A stretch of DNA of 64,000 bases, taken from assembly GCA_017523995.1 (NCBI GenBank), contig JAFWUX010000004.1, positions 1 to 64,000 on the forward strand, written 5' to 3'. Under the pieces are notes generated by a model that was not told the DNA's origin, did not search any database, and worked only from the letters and a program-made list of their open reading frames with translations. The DNA comes from Oscillospiraceae bacterium. GTDB taxonomy: Bacteria; Bacillota_A; Clostridia; Oscillospirales; Ruminococcaceae. Shown piece by piece: positions 1-7,731 of this stretch; positions within the stretch are counted from its first letter, which is position 1; every line of letters starts with the position of its first letter. A program made the position numbers and the translations under genes.

Positions 1-170
1 AAAAGCTCGACCAAAACTTTCGATATGCTGTGCAACACAAACGAAACCGCTCCCATTTACGAAAACAGGAGCGGCTTCATCCTATCCACACATAAAATGG
101 GGTCTGGGGTCAATGACCCCAGCGGGGTTTGGGGCAGCGCCCCATTACAAATCCGTCGGAGACACCGCTA
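1..170. repeat. Palindromic intergenic repeat block
   Basis: No gene is seen here. The first bases are the reverse complement of a phrase also present near 14098-14118. CCGCTCC (47-53) pairs with GGAGCGG (68-74). CTGGGGTCA pairs with TGACCCCAG around 104-122, and TGGGGC pairs with GCCCCA close after. The closing phrase (aatccgtcggaga...) recurs near 25335 and 27414, so this is a member of a modular repeat family scattered through the window. Confidence 0.6.
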
Positions 171-203
171 AAAAAAGCACCCGACTGCAATCAATCAGTC
201 GGG
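170..203 (-). terminator. Intrinsic terminator after the small-peptide gene
   Basis: On the minus strand CCCGACTG (196-203 complement) and CAGTCGGG (180-187 complement) form an 8-bp stem with an 8-nt loop, followed by TGC and seven T residues. It ends the minus-strand transcript that begins near position 530 and carries the 19-residue peptide gene. Confidence 0.75.
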
Positions 204-404
204 CTTGGGTGAAAGAGAATGGAACGAGAAAATTATAATAACAAACCGGTGAACGGTCTGATATCATACAGTTTGTTAGTATGACGCAGTAGTGTGTCTG
301 GTAGAAAATCGAAATCATTGCCGCGTGCAAGTAGGGGCACCGCGGTTTCTATCTGTTCGGGAATCCTTGTTTCTGATTACGTAGGAATGATCAGCGCTTG
401 CGGC

Positions 405-464
405 TCAGGGCAGCCAGGGAAGCAGCCACTTCAGCCAATCCATGTCGTAATTAAAAAAGACCAT
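405..464 (-). CDS. Putative 19-residue Trp-rich peptide
   Basis: A very short gene reading MVFFNYDMDWLKWLLPWLP. Start choice is firm: GGAGG lies 7 nt upstream of the ATG. It has its own TTGCAA/TATAAT promoter (535-563) and an intrinsic terminator (170-203), so it forms a unit of about 360 nt. It sits just downstream of an AgrC-like kinase and a LytTR regulator on the same strand. The peptide is hydrophobic with three Trp and two Pro; it lacks the usual AgrD layout (cysteine/serine ring and acidic tail). It could be a signal peptide, a membrane-active peptide, or a leader peptide in a small RNA. Function is inferred from context only. Confidence 0.5.
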   Translation of the reverse strand: MVFFNYDMDWLKWLLPWLP

Positions 465-534
465 GCCTTTCCCTCCATGTTTTGATGATTTCAATAAAAT
501 GTCGCGGAGCATTTTTCTCTCAGCTCCGTTATCC

Positions 535-603
535 ATTATAGCACATCTCATCCGGAATTGCAACCAAAAACCGTTGAACGGTCAGTTTTTGGCGGTAAAC
601 GGC
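535..603 (-). promoter_or_regulatory. Peptide-gene promoter with LytTR-type direct repeats
   Basis: Minus-strand -35 TTGCAA (558-563), 17-bp spacer, perfect -10 TATAAT (535-540). Ten bases upstream of the -35 lies ACCGTTCAA (574-582), and exactly 12 bp further GCCGTTTAC (595-603). The two 9-mers match the known LytTR box ([TA][AC][CA]GTTN[AG][TG]) at 8 and 7 of 9 positions, and 12 bp is the spacing typical of AgrA-type sites. The neighbouring LytTR regulator is the likely activator. The boxes overlap the end of the kinase gene. Confidence 0.6.
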
Positions 604-1886
604 GCAAGCGCATTCATAAAATAGATATTCAGCGTGAAAATGCCGTCCGCAAAATCGGTATCATACTGAAGCTGATTCTGCTTCAGACACGCGATCATAT
701 TGGACATGCCGTAGCCGTGTCCCTTCTCATCCTTGGTCGAGATATAGCGGTTATGGCGGACCTGCGGTGCAGAGAGCGCCGAATTGGAAACGGATAAGAG
801 CAGATGCGTTTCAAGCGTCCGCACATTCATTTCTACTGTTTTCTCCTCGGTCTGCACGGCGGCTTCAAAGGCATTGCTCAGCGCGTTGAAGAAGATCGTG
901 CAGAAATCGACATCCGAAAGCATGCTCTGCTCCGGATAGGAACCGTTAAACCTGACCTTGACATCGGGATACTTGTGCATCTGCTCGCCGATGATCGCAT
1001 CCAGCAGCTTGTTGCCGCTTTTGATGCTGTCCCCGACGGAATGCACCATGACATCCATCGAATCCATATAGGATTTGAGCTCCTCGAGATTGCCCTCATC
1101 GAGCAGCACGCGCATGCAGTAGATGTGGTTGCGGATATCATGCCGGAAACTGCGCAGCTCCTCGGATTTTTCCATCAGCCGCGTATAGTGCTGCTTCTGG
1201 AGCTCCATCTGCTTCTGCATCATCCGGCTCTCCTGCGTCAGCAGCAGATTATCGGAATCGCTCCGCAGCACCCAGACGCAGAGCGCAAGGCTCAGCAGGT
1301 TTGCAGCGAGCAGGCTGATCAGCAGAACCGTCCGGATATTGCCGGGCAGCTTGCCTGCAATCGAAAACGCAACCGTCTCCATTGCACCGACCGCGATGAG
1401 GAACAGAATAATCGGTACAATCAGCTTTCCTCTGATCTGCAGATGCCGCCTTCTGCTTGCCGCAATACGGACAATCATGATCAGCAGCAGCCACAGCGGG
1501 ATCGAAAGCATATTGCTGATCAGCTTCATGGCGGAATTCTCGGGCATCTCGCTCGCTGCGGTGTTGAACAGAAACAGCACCGGCAGCGCCGCGGTCATGT
1601 CGAGCATCGAAATGACCGGATAGGCAAGCAGCGAGACCGTCCGCGAAAATCTGGATTCCGCAATGATGAAGCAGGAGAGCGTCACGATAATCCAGAGGAA
1701 CAGGCTGGATTTACTCGGAAGCGCAAGCGCCAGCAGAACATAGATGATATCGCCTGCCGCCAATGTCGGTATCATAACCCGAAGCGGACGGGTATGCTGC
1801 CGGAACAGCGGAAAGCAGAACAGATACATCTTGACAATTTCAATGCAGAATGCGATCAGGTGAAATATGACCGGATTCATCTCCAT
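582..1886 (-). CDS. AgrC-like GHKL sensor histidine kinase
   Basis: A 434-residue membrane sensor kinase. About six hydrophobic segments fill residues 5-210. A dimerisation/phosphoacceptor segment contains SFRHDIRNHI (His249), then a GHKL ATPase with the N box FNALSNAFEA (Asn334, Asn338) and the G box GHGYGMSNM (from 389). This is the layout of AgrC and related peptide-sensing kinases. The start is preceded by GAGGTGA and lies 6 nt after the stop of the LytTR regulator gene, so the two are cotranscribed. It presumably autophosphorylates in response to an extracellular ligand and passes phosphate to the LytTR partner. The ligand is unknown; the peptide gene downstream is a candidate. Confidence 0.9.
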   Translation of the reverse strand: MEMNPVIFHLIAFCIEIVKMYLFCFPLFRQHTRPLRVMIPTLAAGDIIYVLLALALPSKSSLFLWIIVTLSCFIIAESRFSRTVSLLAYPVISMLDMTAALPVLFLFNTAASEMPENSAMKLISNMLSIPLWLLLIMIVRIAASRRRHLQIRGKLIVPIILFLIAVGAMETVAFSIAGKLPGNIRTVLLISLLAANLLSLALCVWVLRSDSDNLLLTQESRMMQKQMELQKQHYTRLMEKSEELRSFRHDIRNHIYCMRVLLDEGNLEELKSYMDSMDVMVHSVGDSIKSGNKLLDAIIGEQMHKYPDVKVRFNGSYPEQSMLSDVDFCTIFFNALSNAFEAAVQTEEKTVEMNVRTLETHLLLSVSNSALSAPQVRHNRYISTKDEKGHGYGMSNMIACLKQNQLQYDTDFADGIFTLNIYFMNALAPFTAKN

Positions 1887-1892
1887 TGCAGA

Positions 1893-2585
1893 TCACCTCG
1901 CATTTTCTTTCATATACGCAAGGAACGCCTCCTTGAGTGCCGTGCGGCTTCTGCGTGAAACCGGCACCTCGAGGTTCTGCCCGCGCATCTTGATTGAGTT
2001 GAGCTCAATGCTCTGAATATGCCGCAGCGAGATCACGTAGGAACGGTGAACCTGATAGAAGCAGTGCTCGCTGACCTCCTCGAGCCATGAGCGCAGCGAC
2101 CGCGCGGATGTATAAACGCCGTCCGCGGTGTAAATATAAGTACCGTCGCCGTAAGCCTCAAAGCAGATGACATCGTCGAGCAGAATCGTGCAGGTGACAT
2201 GGTCATGCCGCACGGAGATCATCACGCGCTCGGAGAACTCCTGTTTTGCCGCGATAAACGCCTCATGGAACTCCTCCGGATTCACCGGCTTGCAGATATA
2301 GCGGAACGCGCGCACCTTAAAGGCATCGGGCATATGCTCTCTGGAAGCGGTCAGGAAGATGATGAGGGTATCACGGCGTCTTCTGCTGAGTGCAGCAGCG
2401 GTCTCCATGCCGTCGAGCTCGGGCATATCAATATCGAGAAAGACCAGATCGAAGGAAAATCCGCTGTCGAGCAATTCTTTTCCGTTGTGGAACTCGAGCA
2501 CATCCTCGCCCGGAGAGAGCACACGGATGCGGCGGATCACTTCCCTGCAGATCAGCGGTTCATCATCACATACAGCTATTTTCAT
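1893..2585 (-). CDS. LytTR-family response regulator
   Basis: A 230-residue cytoplasmic DNA-binding regulator. The N-terminal receiver domain begins MKIAVCDDEP and has the phosphoacceptor Asp51 in FLDIDMPELDG. The C-terminal LytTR domain has the typical CFEAYGDGTYIY and FYQVHRSYVISLRHI segments. I chose the ATG at 2585 rather than an upstream ATG because GGGGAGG sits 5-6 nt before it. First gene of the operon with the GHKL kinase. LytTR boxes near the downstream peptide promoter suggest a direct target. Confidence 0.92.
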   Translation of the reverse strand: MKIAVCDDEPLICREVIRRIRVLSPGEDVLEFHNGKELLDSGFSFDLVFLDIDMPELDGMETAAALSRRRRDTLIIFLTASREHMPDAFKVRAFRYICKPVNPEEFHEAFIAAKQEFSERVMISVRHDHVTCTILLDDVICFEAYGDGTYIYTADGVYTSARSLRSWLEEVSEHCFYQVHRSYVISLRHIQSIELNSIKMRGQNLEVPVSRRSRTALKEAFLAYMKENAR

Positions 2586-2668
2586 TTGAACCTCCCCTAA
2601 GAAAACATCCCCCATGAAATTATCTTATTTGTATATTATTTGCCATTCATTACAAGCCGTACATGTTC

Positions 2669-2697
2669 ATTATAGCATATTATGCGCAAAAATGCAA
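2669..2697 (-). promoter_or_regulatory. Promoter of the LytTR/kinase operon
   Basis: Minus-strand -35 TTGCAT (2692-2697), 17-bp spacer, -10 TATAAT (2669-2674). The transcript would have a leader of about 80 nt before the LytTR start codon. Confidence 0.65.
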
Positions 2698-2809
2698 GCA
2701 GCCTGCAATATTTTTCTGTTTCATGCATATCCGGCGCAAATCAACGCATACTAGCCCTGAAAGCCGATCGGGTGACGAGGCTTGAACCATTGAAAGAAAG
2801 GCGATATCT

Positions 2810-3604
2810 ATGAAACAGAACACACATGCCGGCATGTCCGGCAAAGGCTTTTACGCAGCACTGACACTCAGCGCGGCAATGGTCGGTGCAGCCTGCTGGT
2901 ATGCCTATTCGGAAGCGGGAAAGCTGACGCCGCCCGCTGCACCGGAGCATCAGTATTCCGCGCCGCAGATAACACAGACAACCGCACCTCCGCGGACAAC
3001 CGCCCCCGCGACAAAATACACCGCACCGCCGCGCACGGAGACCGTCACCGTGCCGCAGACCGCGCCCCCTGCCGCCGAAGCCGCCGCGATCCTGAACCGC
3101 AGCATCCCCGAGGCAGCGGAGACCGAGCCCCCAGCCCCTGCCGAGACAACCGCGCCCGTCGAGACACCGGTTCCGCCGGTCGAGGGTGAGATTCTCGCGC
3201 GGTTCAGTCAGGGGGAGCTGGTCAAATCCCCGACAACGGGCATCTGGTCCACGCACAACGGCACGGATTTTGCCGCCGCCGCGGGCACTGAGGTCCGCTG
3301 CACCGAGGACGGCACCGTCACCGGCATTGAGCGGGATGCGCTGCTCGGCATCACGGTGACCGTCCTGCATGAAAACGGCACCGTCACGCGCTATTGCGGA
3401 CTCAACGAGGGACTGACCGTGCAGGCAGGCGATGTCATCGGGCGCGGCACGGTGCTCGGCGCCGTCGGGGATACAAACGAATCCGAGAACGGCATGGCAT
3501 CGCATCTGCATTTTGAGGTGCTGCAGAATGACAAATATCTCGATCCGGAAAGCTATCTCCTCAGCACCGGCAGCGCGCCGGAGCCGAAGGATGAATCAGA
3601 GTGA
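2810..3604 (+). CDS. M23-family (LytM/SpoIIQ-like) cell-wall protein
   Basis: A 264-residue exported protein. One N-terminal membrane segment (about 13-33) is followed by a Pro/Thr/Ala-rich linker (about 40-125) and a C-terminal M23 domain. Zinc-binding residues look intact: His149 and Asp153 in STHNGTDFA, and His232/His234 in SHLHFEV. M23 proteins cleave peptide cross-links of peptidoglycan; the single anchor plus linker resembles SpoIIQ of sporulating Firmicutes, but no sporulation gene is nearby. AAAGGCG precedes the ATG. It stands alone, with repeat-rich DNA downstream. Confidence 0.8.
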   Translation: MKQNTHAGMSGKGFYAALTLSAAMVGAACWYAYSEAGKLTPPAAPEHQYSAPQITQTTAPPRTTAPATKYTAPPRTETVTVPQTAPPAAEAAAILNRSIPEAAETEPPAPAETTAPVETPVPPVEGEILARFSQGELVKSPTTGIWSTHNGTDFAAAAGTEVRCTEDGTVTGIERDALLGITVTVLHENGTVTRYCGLNEGLTVQAGDVIGRGTVLGAVGDTNESENGMASHLHFEVLQNDKYLDPESYLLSTGSAPEPKDESE

Positions 3605-3659
3605 ATGAATAAAACGGTATGTAACTTTTTAGGCGGCTGGCAAATTATGGTTAAAACCA

Positions 3660-3862
3660 AAAGTTTGAATGGCGCCCATATCAAAAGTTTCGCTCAAGCC
3701 TTTTCAAAGGCTTGCGGGTCGAAGGCAGAGCCCTCGTCGCTCATGGTTTGCCTGCAAACCATTGCGCAGATGCGCGAAACTCCCCCCGCGTTCAGGCGTT
3801 CGCGGGCTTGGGTGCCTGCAAGTAAGGCACCCATTCAAAATCACATCGCGAAGCGATACCTT
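3660..3862. repeat. Array of short palindromes
   Basis: No gene in 3605-3936. Several unrelated hairpins follow one another: CAAGCCTTT/AAAGGCTTG (695-703 and 706-714 of the 3 kb block), ATGGTTTGC/GCAAACCAT (3743-3762), GCGC/GCGC (3764-3775), CCCGCG/CGCGGG (3785-3806), GGGTGCCT/AGGCACCC (3810-3832) and ATCGC/GCGAT (3845-3857). The phrase around 3683-3720 resembles the one at 14098-14135. Confidence 0.6.
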
Positions 3863-3936
3863 ATTCATTTTCACGATTCTTAGCGACCTTTTTCTAAGAG
3901 AATCCGCCTAAAACTATATTCGCCCAGATAAAAGAA

Positions 3937-3973
3937 AGCCGCTCAATTCTGCGTCCTGCAAAATTGAGCGGCT
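3937..3973 (-). terminator. Terminator after the lipoprotein gene
   Basis: Perfect 12-bp stem AGCCGCTCAATT/AATTGAGCGGCT with a 13-nt loop. On the minus strand it is followed by TTCTTTTATC, 16 nt beyond the lipoprotein stop codon. Confidence 0.75.
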
Positions 3974-3989
3974 GATCTTTCACCTGATA

Positions 3990-4619
3990 TTACTCGCCGG
4001 TGGTCTTGTGGTGCTCGTACTTTGTCTCCTCGAGACCGAAGATGATCTTATCCGTATTGTAATACTTATACGGCGTGTAGACAAGCTTCATTTCCTTCCA
4101 CGAAGTCGGCGCAAAGATATAGACATAGCCGTCGAGGGTTGTGCCTGCCTCAATCGCCTGATTGAAGTTCTCGAGCGGGCTCTTGATTGCGGTATAATAT
4201 TTTCTCGCCGCAACAGCAGCCTGCACATCGCGGACAGGCTCCGGACTTTCTTCGCCGTCGATGATCGTATAGAAGTGCGTCAGCGTGGAGCAGTCGATCT
4301 TCTTGTCGGATTTGTTCGTGATGGTGATTTCAGCGAGCAGAACGCGATACTCCATCTTGTTGACATCGTCGAGCTCAATCACTCTGTTGAGCGTGACATC
4401 GACCTTGTCGCTGTAGTTGACGGTATCGCCGATCACTGCATTCAGCTCCTCACCGGGCGTGTTCTCATCGACACGGCTCTCCGGAACCTCAGGCGTATAG
4501 ATTTCGCGCTCACTGGTTTCGGTGCTGGATTTATCAGCGCAGCCGGTGCAGAGCATCGAGCTTGTGCAAAGTGCAGCCGCAAGCAGAAGCAGCGCGGCAG
4601 AACGAAGCTTTTTGGTCAT
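3990..4619 (-). CDS. DUF4352/DUF5067-like lipoprotein
   Basis: A 209-residue secreted lipoprotein. A lysine-rich start, hydrophobic segment and lipobox LCTGC (Cys at about 27) predict diacylglyceryl attachment to the outer face of the membrane. The rest is one beta-rich domain with the pattern of Telokin-like DUF4352/DUF5067 proteins: a dependence on neutral strands, then EITITNKSDKKIDCSTL and a C-terminal KLVYTPY strand. No enzyme motif is visible. GGGAGGA precedes the ATG. It has its own promoter (4683-4711) and lies just downstream of the phage cassette on the same strand. Function unknown. Confidence 0.75.
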   Translation of the reverse strand: MTKKLRSAALLLLAAALCTSSMLCTGCADKSSTETSEREIYTPEVPESRVDENTPGEELNAVIGDTVNYSDKVDVTLNRVIELDDVNKMEYRVLLAEITITNKSDKKIDCSTLTHFYTIIDGEESPEPVRDVQAAVAARKYYTAIKSPLENFNQAIEAGTTLDGYVYIFAPTSWKEMKLVYTPYKYYNTDKIIFGLEETKYEHHKTTGE

Positions 4620-4682
4620 TTTTCGGATCCTCCCAGAATAGCATTTGTAATTCGAGCATCACATGCTGATGCATTCCGCTAT

Positions 4683-4711
4683 ATTATAACACAGTTCTCC
4701 GAAAAAAGCAA
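4683..4711 (-). promoter_or_regulatory. Promoter of the lipoprotein gene
   Basis: Minus-strand -35 TTGCTT (4706-4711), 17-bp spacer and perfect -10 TATAAT (4683-4688), about 65 nt upstream of the start codon. It makes the lipoprotein gene independent of the phage operon that ends at 4734. Confidence 0.6.
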
Positions 4712-4733
4712 GCCCAAAGCGGTAACAGTTTTG

Positions 4734-5654
4734 TCATTCTGCATTACAAAACGGATCAAAATAGAAGGTATCCTCGGTGCGGATGCCGTTCCGGTCGCCG
4801 GTGATGCGGATGCGGCTGACTCTTGCGCGCAGATCGCCGACCGCGCAGAGGTCCTCGAGATCCTCGCCGCAGTATCCTGCATACGAGACCGTGCGGCTGT
4901 TCATGCGGCGGTTGCTGAGTGCAATGCGCCAGCGGAGCGCGTCATCCGGATCATAGGCATACTGCATATCGAGCTGAATCTGCCTTGTCCGGACGATATT
5001 GCGCCGGATCGCCTCGGGGTTTGACATGGTAAAGCTGCCGTATTCCCCTGCCGCGTTCGCCATGTCAATCCGGCTGACCATCTCCGCGGTATCGCCGCCG
5101 GTGCTGTCGGAGAGCAGCTTATCCGCGGGCAGCAGAATGGCATCGGTGCCCGTCTGCGGCATCATGCACAGCAGATTCGGCACGCGGATATAGGGAAAGC
5201 CATAGCACAGCTTATAGTTATACGCCATGATCGAATCCCACATCGCCGCATTCGGGCGGACATAGATATAGCTGATCTGCGGCATCGTGTTGTCATAGGT
5301 GATCTTCGGGAGCGCATAGGTCTCCATCAGCGAGCGCAGTGTGACGGCGGTGTGCAGTCCGGGCACAAGCTGATTTTTCAGCAAAGCCGCGGTATAGCTG
5401 CGGCTGTTGAATTTCAGGACATACCGTCCCGAGACCTTCACACATTCCGCATGTTCGATACAGCCGTCATGGAGCAGCCTGCCGCCGAGCGTAAAGACTG
5501 CTTCCGCAGGGACGTCCAGCAGTTCATCGCTCAGGAACTGTGCATGGAGCTGCGCAAACGCCTGATAGCGGTCGCGCAGGAGCGTAAACCGCAGGCAGCG
5601 CGTGACAACAGCGCTCCGCCCGTCCGGATAGAGCAGCGTGCAGCTGACATTCAC
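4734..5654 (-). CDS. Phage baseplate/tail hub-like protein
   Basis: A 306-residue protein, last gene of the phage cassette. The first 110 residues (FSTL-like strands, then GRYVLKFNSRSYTAALLKNQ and a PG..TLRSLM segment) follow the pattern of tail hub proteins of the gpD/gp27/XkdQ group. The remainder is not recognised. The start is GTG, overlapping the previous stop (GTGA), so translation is coupled. Shorter than usual tail hub proteins and no tube, sheath or tape-measure gene accompanies it, so how it would be used is unclear. Homology call is tentative. Confidence 0.5.
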   Translation of the reverse strand: MNVSCTLLYPDGRSAVVTRCLRFTLLRDRYQAFAQLHAQFLSDELLDVPAEAVFTLGGRLLHDGCIEHAECVKVSGRYVLKFNSRSYTAALLKNQLVPGLHTAVTLRSLMETYALPKITYDNTMPQISYIYVRPNAAMWDSIMAYNYKLCYGFPYIRVPNLLCMMPQTGTDAILLPADKLLSDSTGGDTAEMVSRIDMANAAGEYGSFTMSNPEAIRRNIVRTRQIQLDMQYAYDPDDALRWRIALSNRRMNSRTVSYAGYCGEDLEDLCAVGDLRARVSRIRITGDRNGIRTEDTFYFDPFCNAE

Positions 5655-6019
5655 AGTTCAATCCCCCCGATCAGATGCAGTGTGACGTCCGCGGTTCTGC
5701 CGTGATCCTTACCGGTGCATTCCGCAGCCGTGATCTGCAGCCCCGTAAAGCTGATGCCGTCAAACTCGGTGTCATAGCTCCGGTGCGTGCGCAGGGCATT
5801 CTGCAGCGCCGCAAGATAGGTGCCGCCCTCTGTCTGCAGAACGGTACCGGTCAGCCTGAGCGTACAGGGCAGCGCGGGCAGCAGCCGGATTTCGGTGCTG
5901 CCGTCACAGAGCGAATCGCGCAGCACGGTGACCTCGGTTTTGAGCGTATAATCCGAGATTTCAAGCGTCAGCGCACCGAGCTGCAGCGTGACGGGTTTTC
6001 TGCCGGTATCAATGGTCAT
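5651..6019 (-). CDS. Small phage structural protein
   Basis: A 122-residue beta-strand-rich protein. The ATG at 6019 is preceded by a run of seven G residues and overlaps the previous gene by 11 nt; its own stop overlaps the next start. Strand-turn patterns such as KPVTLQLGALTLEISDYTL suggest a small tail or adaptor protein, but I cannot assign a family. Its role is taken from operon position between a tail-completion-like protein and a hub-like protein. Confidence 0.6.
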   Translation of the reverse strand: MTIDTGRKPVTLQLGALTLEISDYTLKTEVTVLRDSLCDGSTEIRLLPALPCTLRLTGTVLQTEGGTYLAALQNALRTHRSYDTEFDGISFTGLQITAAECTGKDHGRTADVTLHLIGGIEL

Positions 6020-6425
6020 TCTGATCCCCCCCGCTGAGATAAATTGTGCCGCCGACGGTAATCTGCATCTCGCGGACGAGCCTGTCCAGCTTCGGGACAT
6101 ACTGCAGCTCGCCCGTCCGGATGCCGCGCAGATCGAAATGCGCCGCCGCGATTGTGCGCAGGATGCAGTCCTCTGCCCGCGCAAAAAGCTCTGCCGGATC
6201 GTAATCGGTGCGGCAGTGCATGCGCATCCGGATTGTCAGCCTGACATCCGCAGCATCCCCGAAGGAGGAGTTCACCGGCTCCCCGCAAAGCGTCTCCACG
6301 CAGGCAGCCGTGACAAAAAACGGCACATGCGGCATGGGCTTCAGCACCTGCGGATATTCCGAATATGCGGGGATGCCTGCGGCGCGCAGCGCATCCATCA
6401 GGCGGCTGCTGACGGTCTCCGTCAT
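6009..6425 (-). CDS. Phage tail-completion / minor structural protein
   Basis: A 138-residue protein. The ATG at 6425 overlaps the preceding stop (ATGA), with GGGGG 6 nt upstream; an ATG six bases earlier is less likely. Pattern: short N-terminal helix (VSSRLMDALRAAGIPAYSEYP), then beta strands with alternating Arg (RLTIRMRMHCR), and a helical segment, as in XkdJ/gp10-type tail terminators. Assignment rests on order in the cassette and general pattern. Confidence 0.55.
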   Translation of the reverse strand: MTETVSSRLMDALRAAGIPAYSEYPQVLKPMPHVPFFVTAACVETLCGEPVNSSFGDAADVRLTIRMRMHCRTDYDPAELFARAEDCILRTIAAAHFDLRGIRTGELQYVPKLDRLVREMQITVGGTIYLSGGDQNDH

Positions 6426-6781
6426 GTGCATCCCCCTTTTCCGGATTGCGCCGCAGCGAAGAAGAATGTATCATCGCGCAGCAGCGGCGCACATGCGGCA
6501 CGGTATGTGTTGACAAACTGCTCGACAAGATGAAATGCACCCTGCCCGCCGCCCGCGACCGTCCCCGCATAGGTCGGCGCGGATTGCGCCGTGAGCCTGC
6601 GATACTGCAAAAAGGCGCGCGCCGCCGCATAGAAATCGAGCCGCGAATCATCGGGGTCAGCACCGGGGCGCAGCTCCGCCCTGACGGCGTTCATCTCCGC
6701 CTCGGCAAGATCGCGCCACGGCTCTGCATCGGGCAGACTGATAAGCGCCTGAAAGAGCTGCATGACCTTTGCATCATTCAT
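6422..6781 (-). CDS. Head-tail connector-like protein
   Basis: A 119-residue mostly helical protein. It begins MNDAKVMQLFQAL, overlaps the preceding stop as ATGA, and its stop overlaps the next ATG in the same way. Helical content with an AAARAFLQYRRL segment fits small gp6/XkdH-type connectors that follow capsid genes. Identity is by position and size rather than clear motif. Confidence 0.55.
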   Translation of the reverse strand: MNDAKVMQLFQALISLPDAEPWRDLAEAEMNAVRAELRPGADPDDSRLDFYAAARAFLQYRRLTAQSAPTYAGTVAGGGQGAFHLVEQFVNTYRAACAPLLRDDTFFFAAAQSGKGGCT

Positions 6782-7677
6782 CCGCGCCCCTCCGATCTCT
6801 GCGCCGCACCGCAGGAAAACGGCGAAGCTGCTTTCTCCGCGTCATGGGAATCCGGCACAAGCTGCGGCTTCTGTGAGACAGGCTCCATGCTCATCATCAG
6901 CGATTGCCGGAGCGTCAGCAGCTCCGCGGTATCCATATGCAGCACGGACTTCGCAAGCTCCTTTGAAGTGCCATTCTCGCCCCAGCGATAGCAAAGCCGG
7001 ATCACATCCCTGCGCAGGAATTCGGAAACGCGGTCGAGGAGACTGAGCGCATCGTCATAAGCCGCGCGCAGAATCTCAGTCTCGGCATCGCATGCAGTAC
7101 CGCCGAGCGTCTTTGTCACGCCCGCATGCCGCTGCGCGGGAACCGCGACAAAGCTCCACTCGTAGACATCGGTCACCTGATCGAGCGTTGTATAGCAGAG
7201 CGTGCCGCCGTAGGTGCGCCCCTTGATGTGGCTGCACGGCTTGTGCAGATGATTTTTGCCGCAGACCGAGCACACCCTTGCCCCGATTGCGCAGGAGATG
7301 CTGACCTCTTTCTTGATGCCCGCATCAATCTCGCGGATGAGATCGGCATTGCCCGCAGTGCGCACCATGTAGGCGTTTGCCGCAAGGCAGCGATAGGGCT
7401 TTCCGGCCTTCGTGAGACGCTCCGGCTCGGTGCGCAGCTCTGTCCGGAAGATGCGCGCCGTCTGGTTTGCGGATTTCGGATTGTGGTCAAAGATGCCCGT
7501 CACGCCGACAAACCGCTTCTGGAGTTCCGCAAGCGCCGCATCGGAGAAGCAGTCGCCGTCGCGGTCGATCTCGTTGTCGCAGAGGATGAGGTCAAAGAGA
7601 TAGACCTCATCGAGCGTGTGATTTCTGCGTGTAAATGCGTTGAGCTGCTCCAGCAGCATTTCGTTATTCTGATCCAT
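6778..7677 (-). CDS. Prohead protease / XkdF-like phage protein
   Basis: A 299-residue protein. I chose the ATG at 7677 (MDQNNEMLLEQL) with GGGAGGG 7 nt upstream over an upstream start. Residues 20-75 contain FDLILCDNEIDRDGDCFSDA and GVTGIFDHNPKSANQTARI, a pattern seen in capsid-maturation proteases and XkdF-like proteins; a CSVCGKNH...KPCSH cluster may bind zinc. Residues after 200 are helical and low complexity at the end. Unusually it lies after the capsid gene; in PBSX and most phages the protease comes before. Catalytic residues are not certain from the sequence. Confidence 0.6.
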   Translation of the reverse strand: MDQNNEMLLEQLNAFTRRNHTLDEVYLFDLILCDNEIDRDGDCFSDAALAELQKRFVGVTGIFDHNPKSANQTARIFRTELRTEPERLTKAGKPYRCLAANAYMVRTAGNADLIREIDAGIKKEVSISCAIGARVCSVCGKNHLHKPCSHIKGRTYGGTLCYTTLDQVTDVYEWSFVAVPAQRHAGVTKTLGGTACDAETEILRAAYDDALSLLDRVSEFLRRDVIRLCYRWGENGTSKELAKSVLHMDTAELLTLRQSLMMSMEPVSQKPQLVPDSHDAEKAASPFSCGAAQRSEGRG

Positions 7678-7731
7678 AATCGCCCTCCCTGATAGAATTC
7701 CCGCCCGCACCGCCCGATCCGGTTTCTGTGA

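Noticed and set aside
145..330. 61-residue frame near the peptide terminator
   Set aside because: Overlaps the terminator hairpin and has no RBS.
804..1958. Long open frame on the plus strand opposite the GHKL kinase
   Set aside because: Antisense frame kept open by codon bias; rich in His, Arg, Gln, with no RBS. The minus-strand gene has clear motifs.
3605..3911. Open frames in the repeat block
   Set aside because: Consist of palindromic repeat text.
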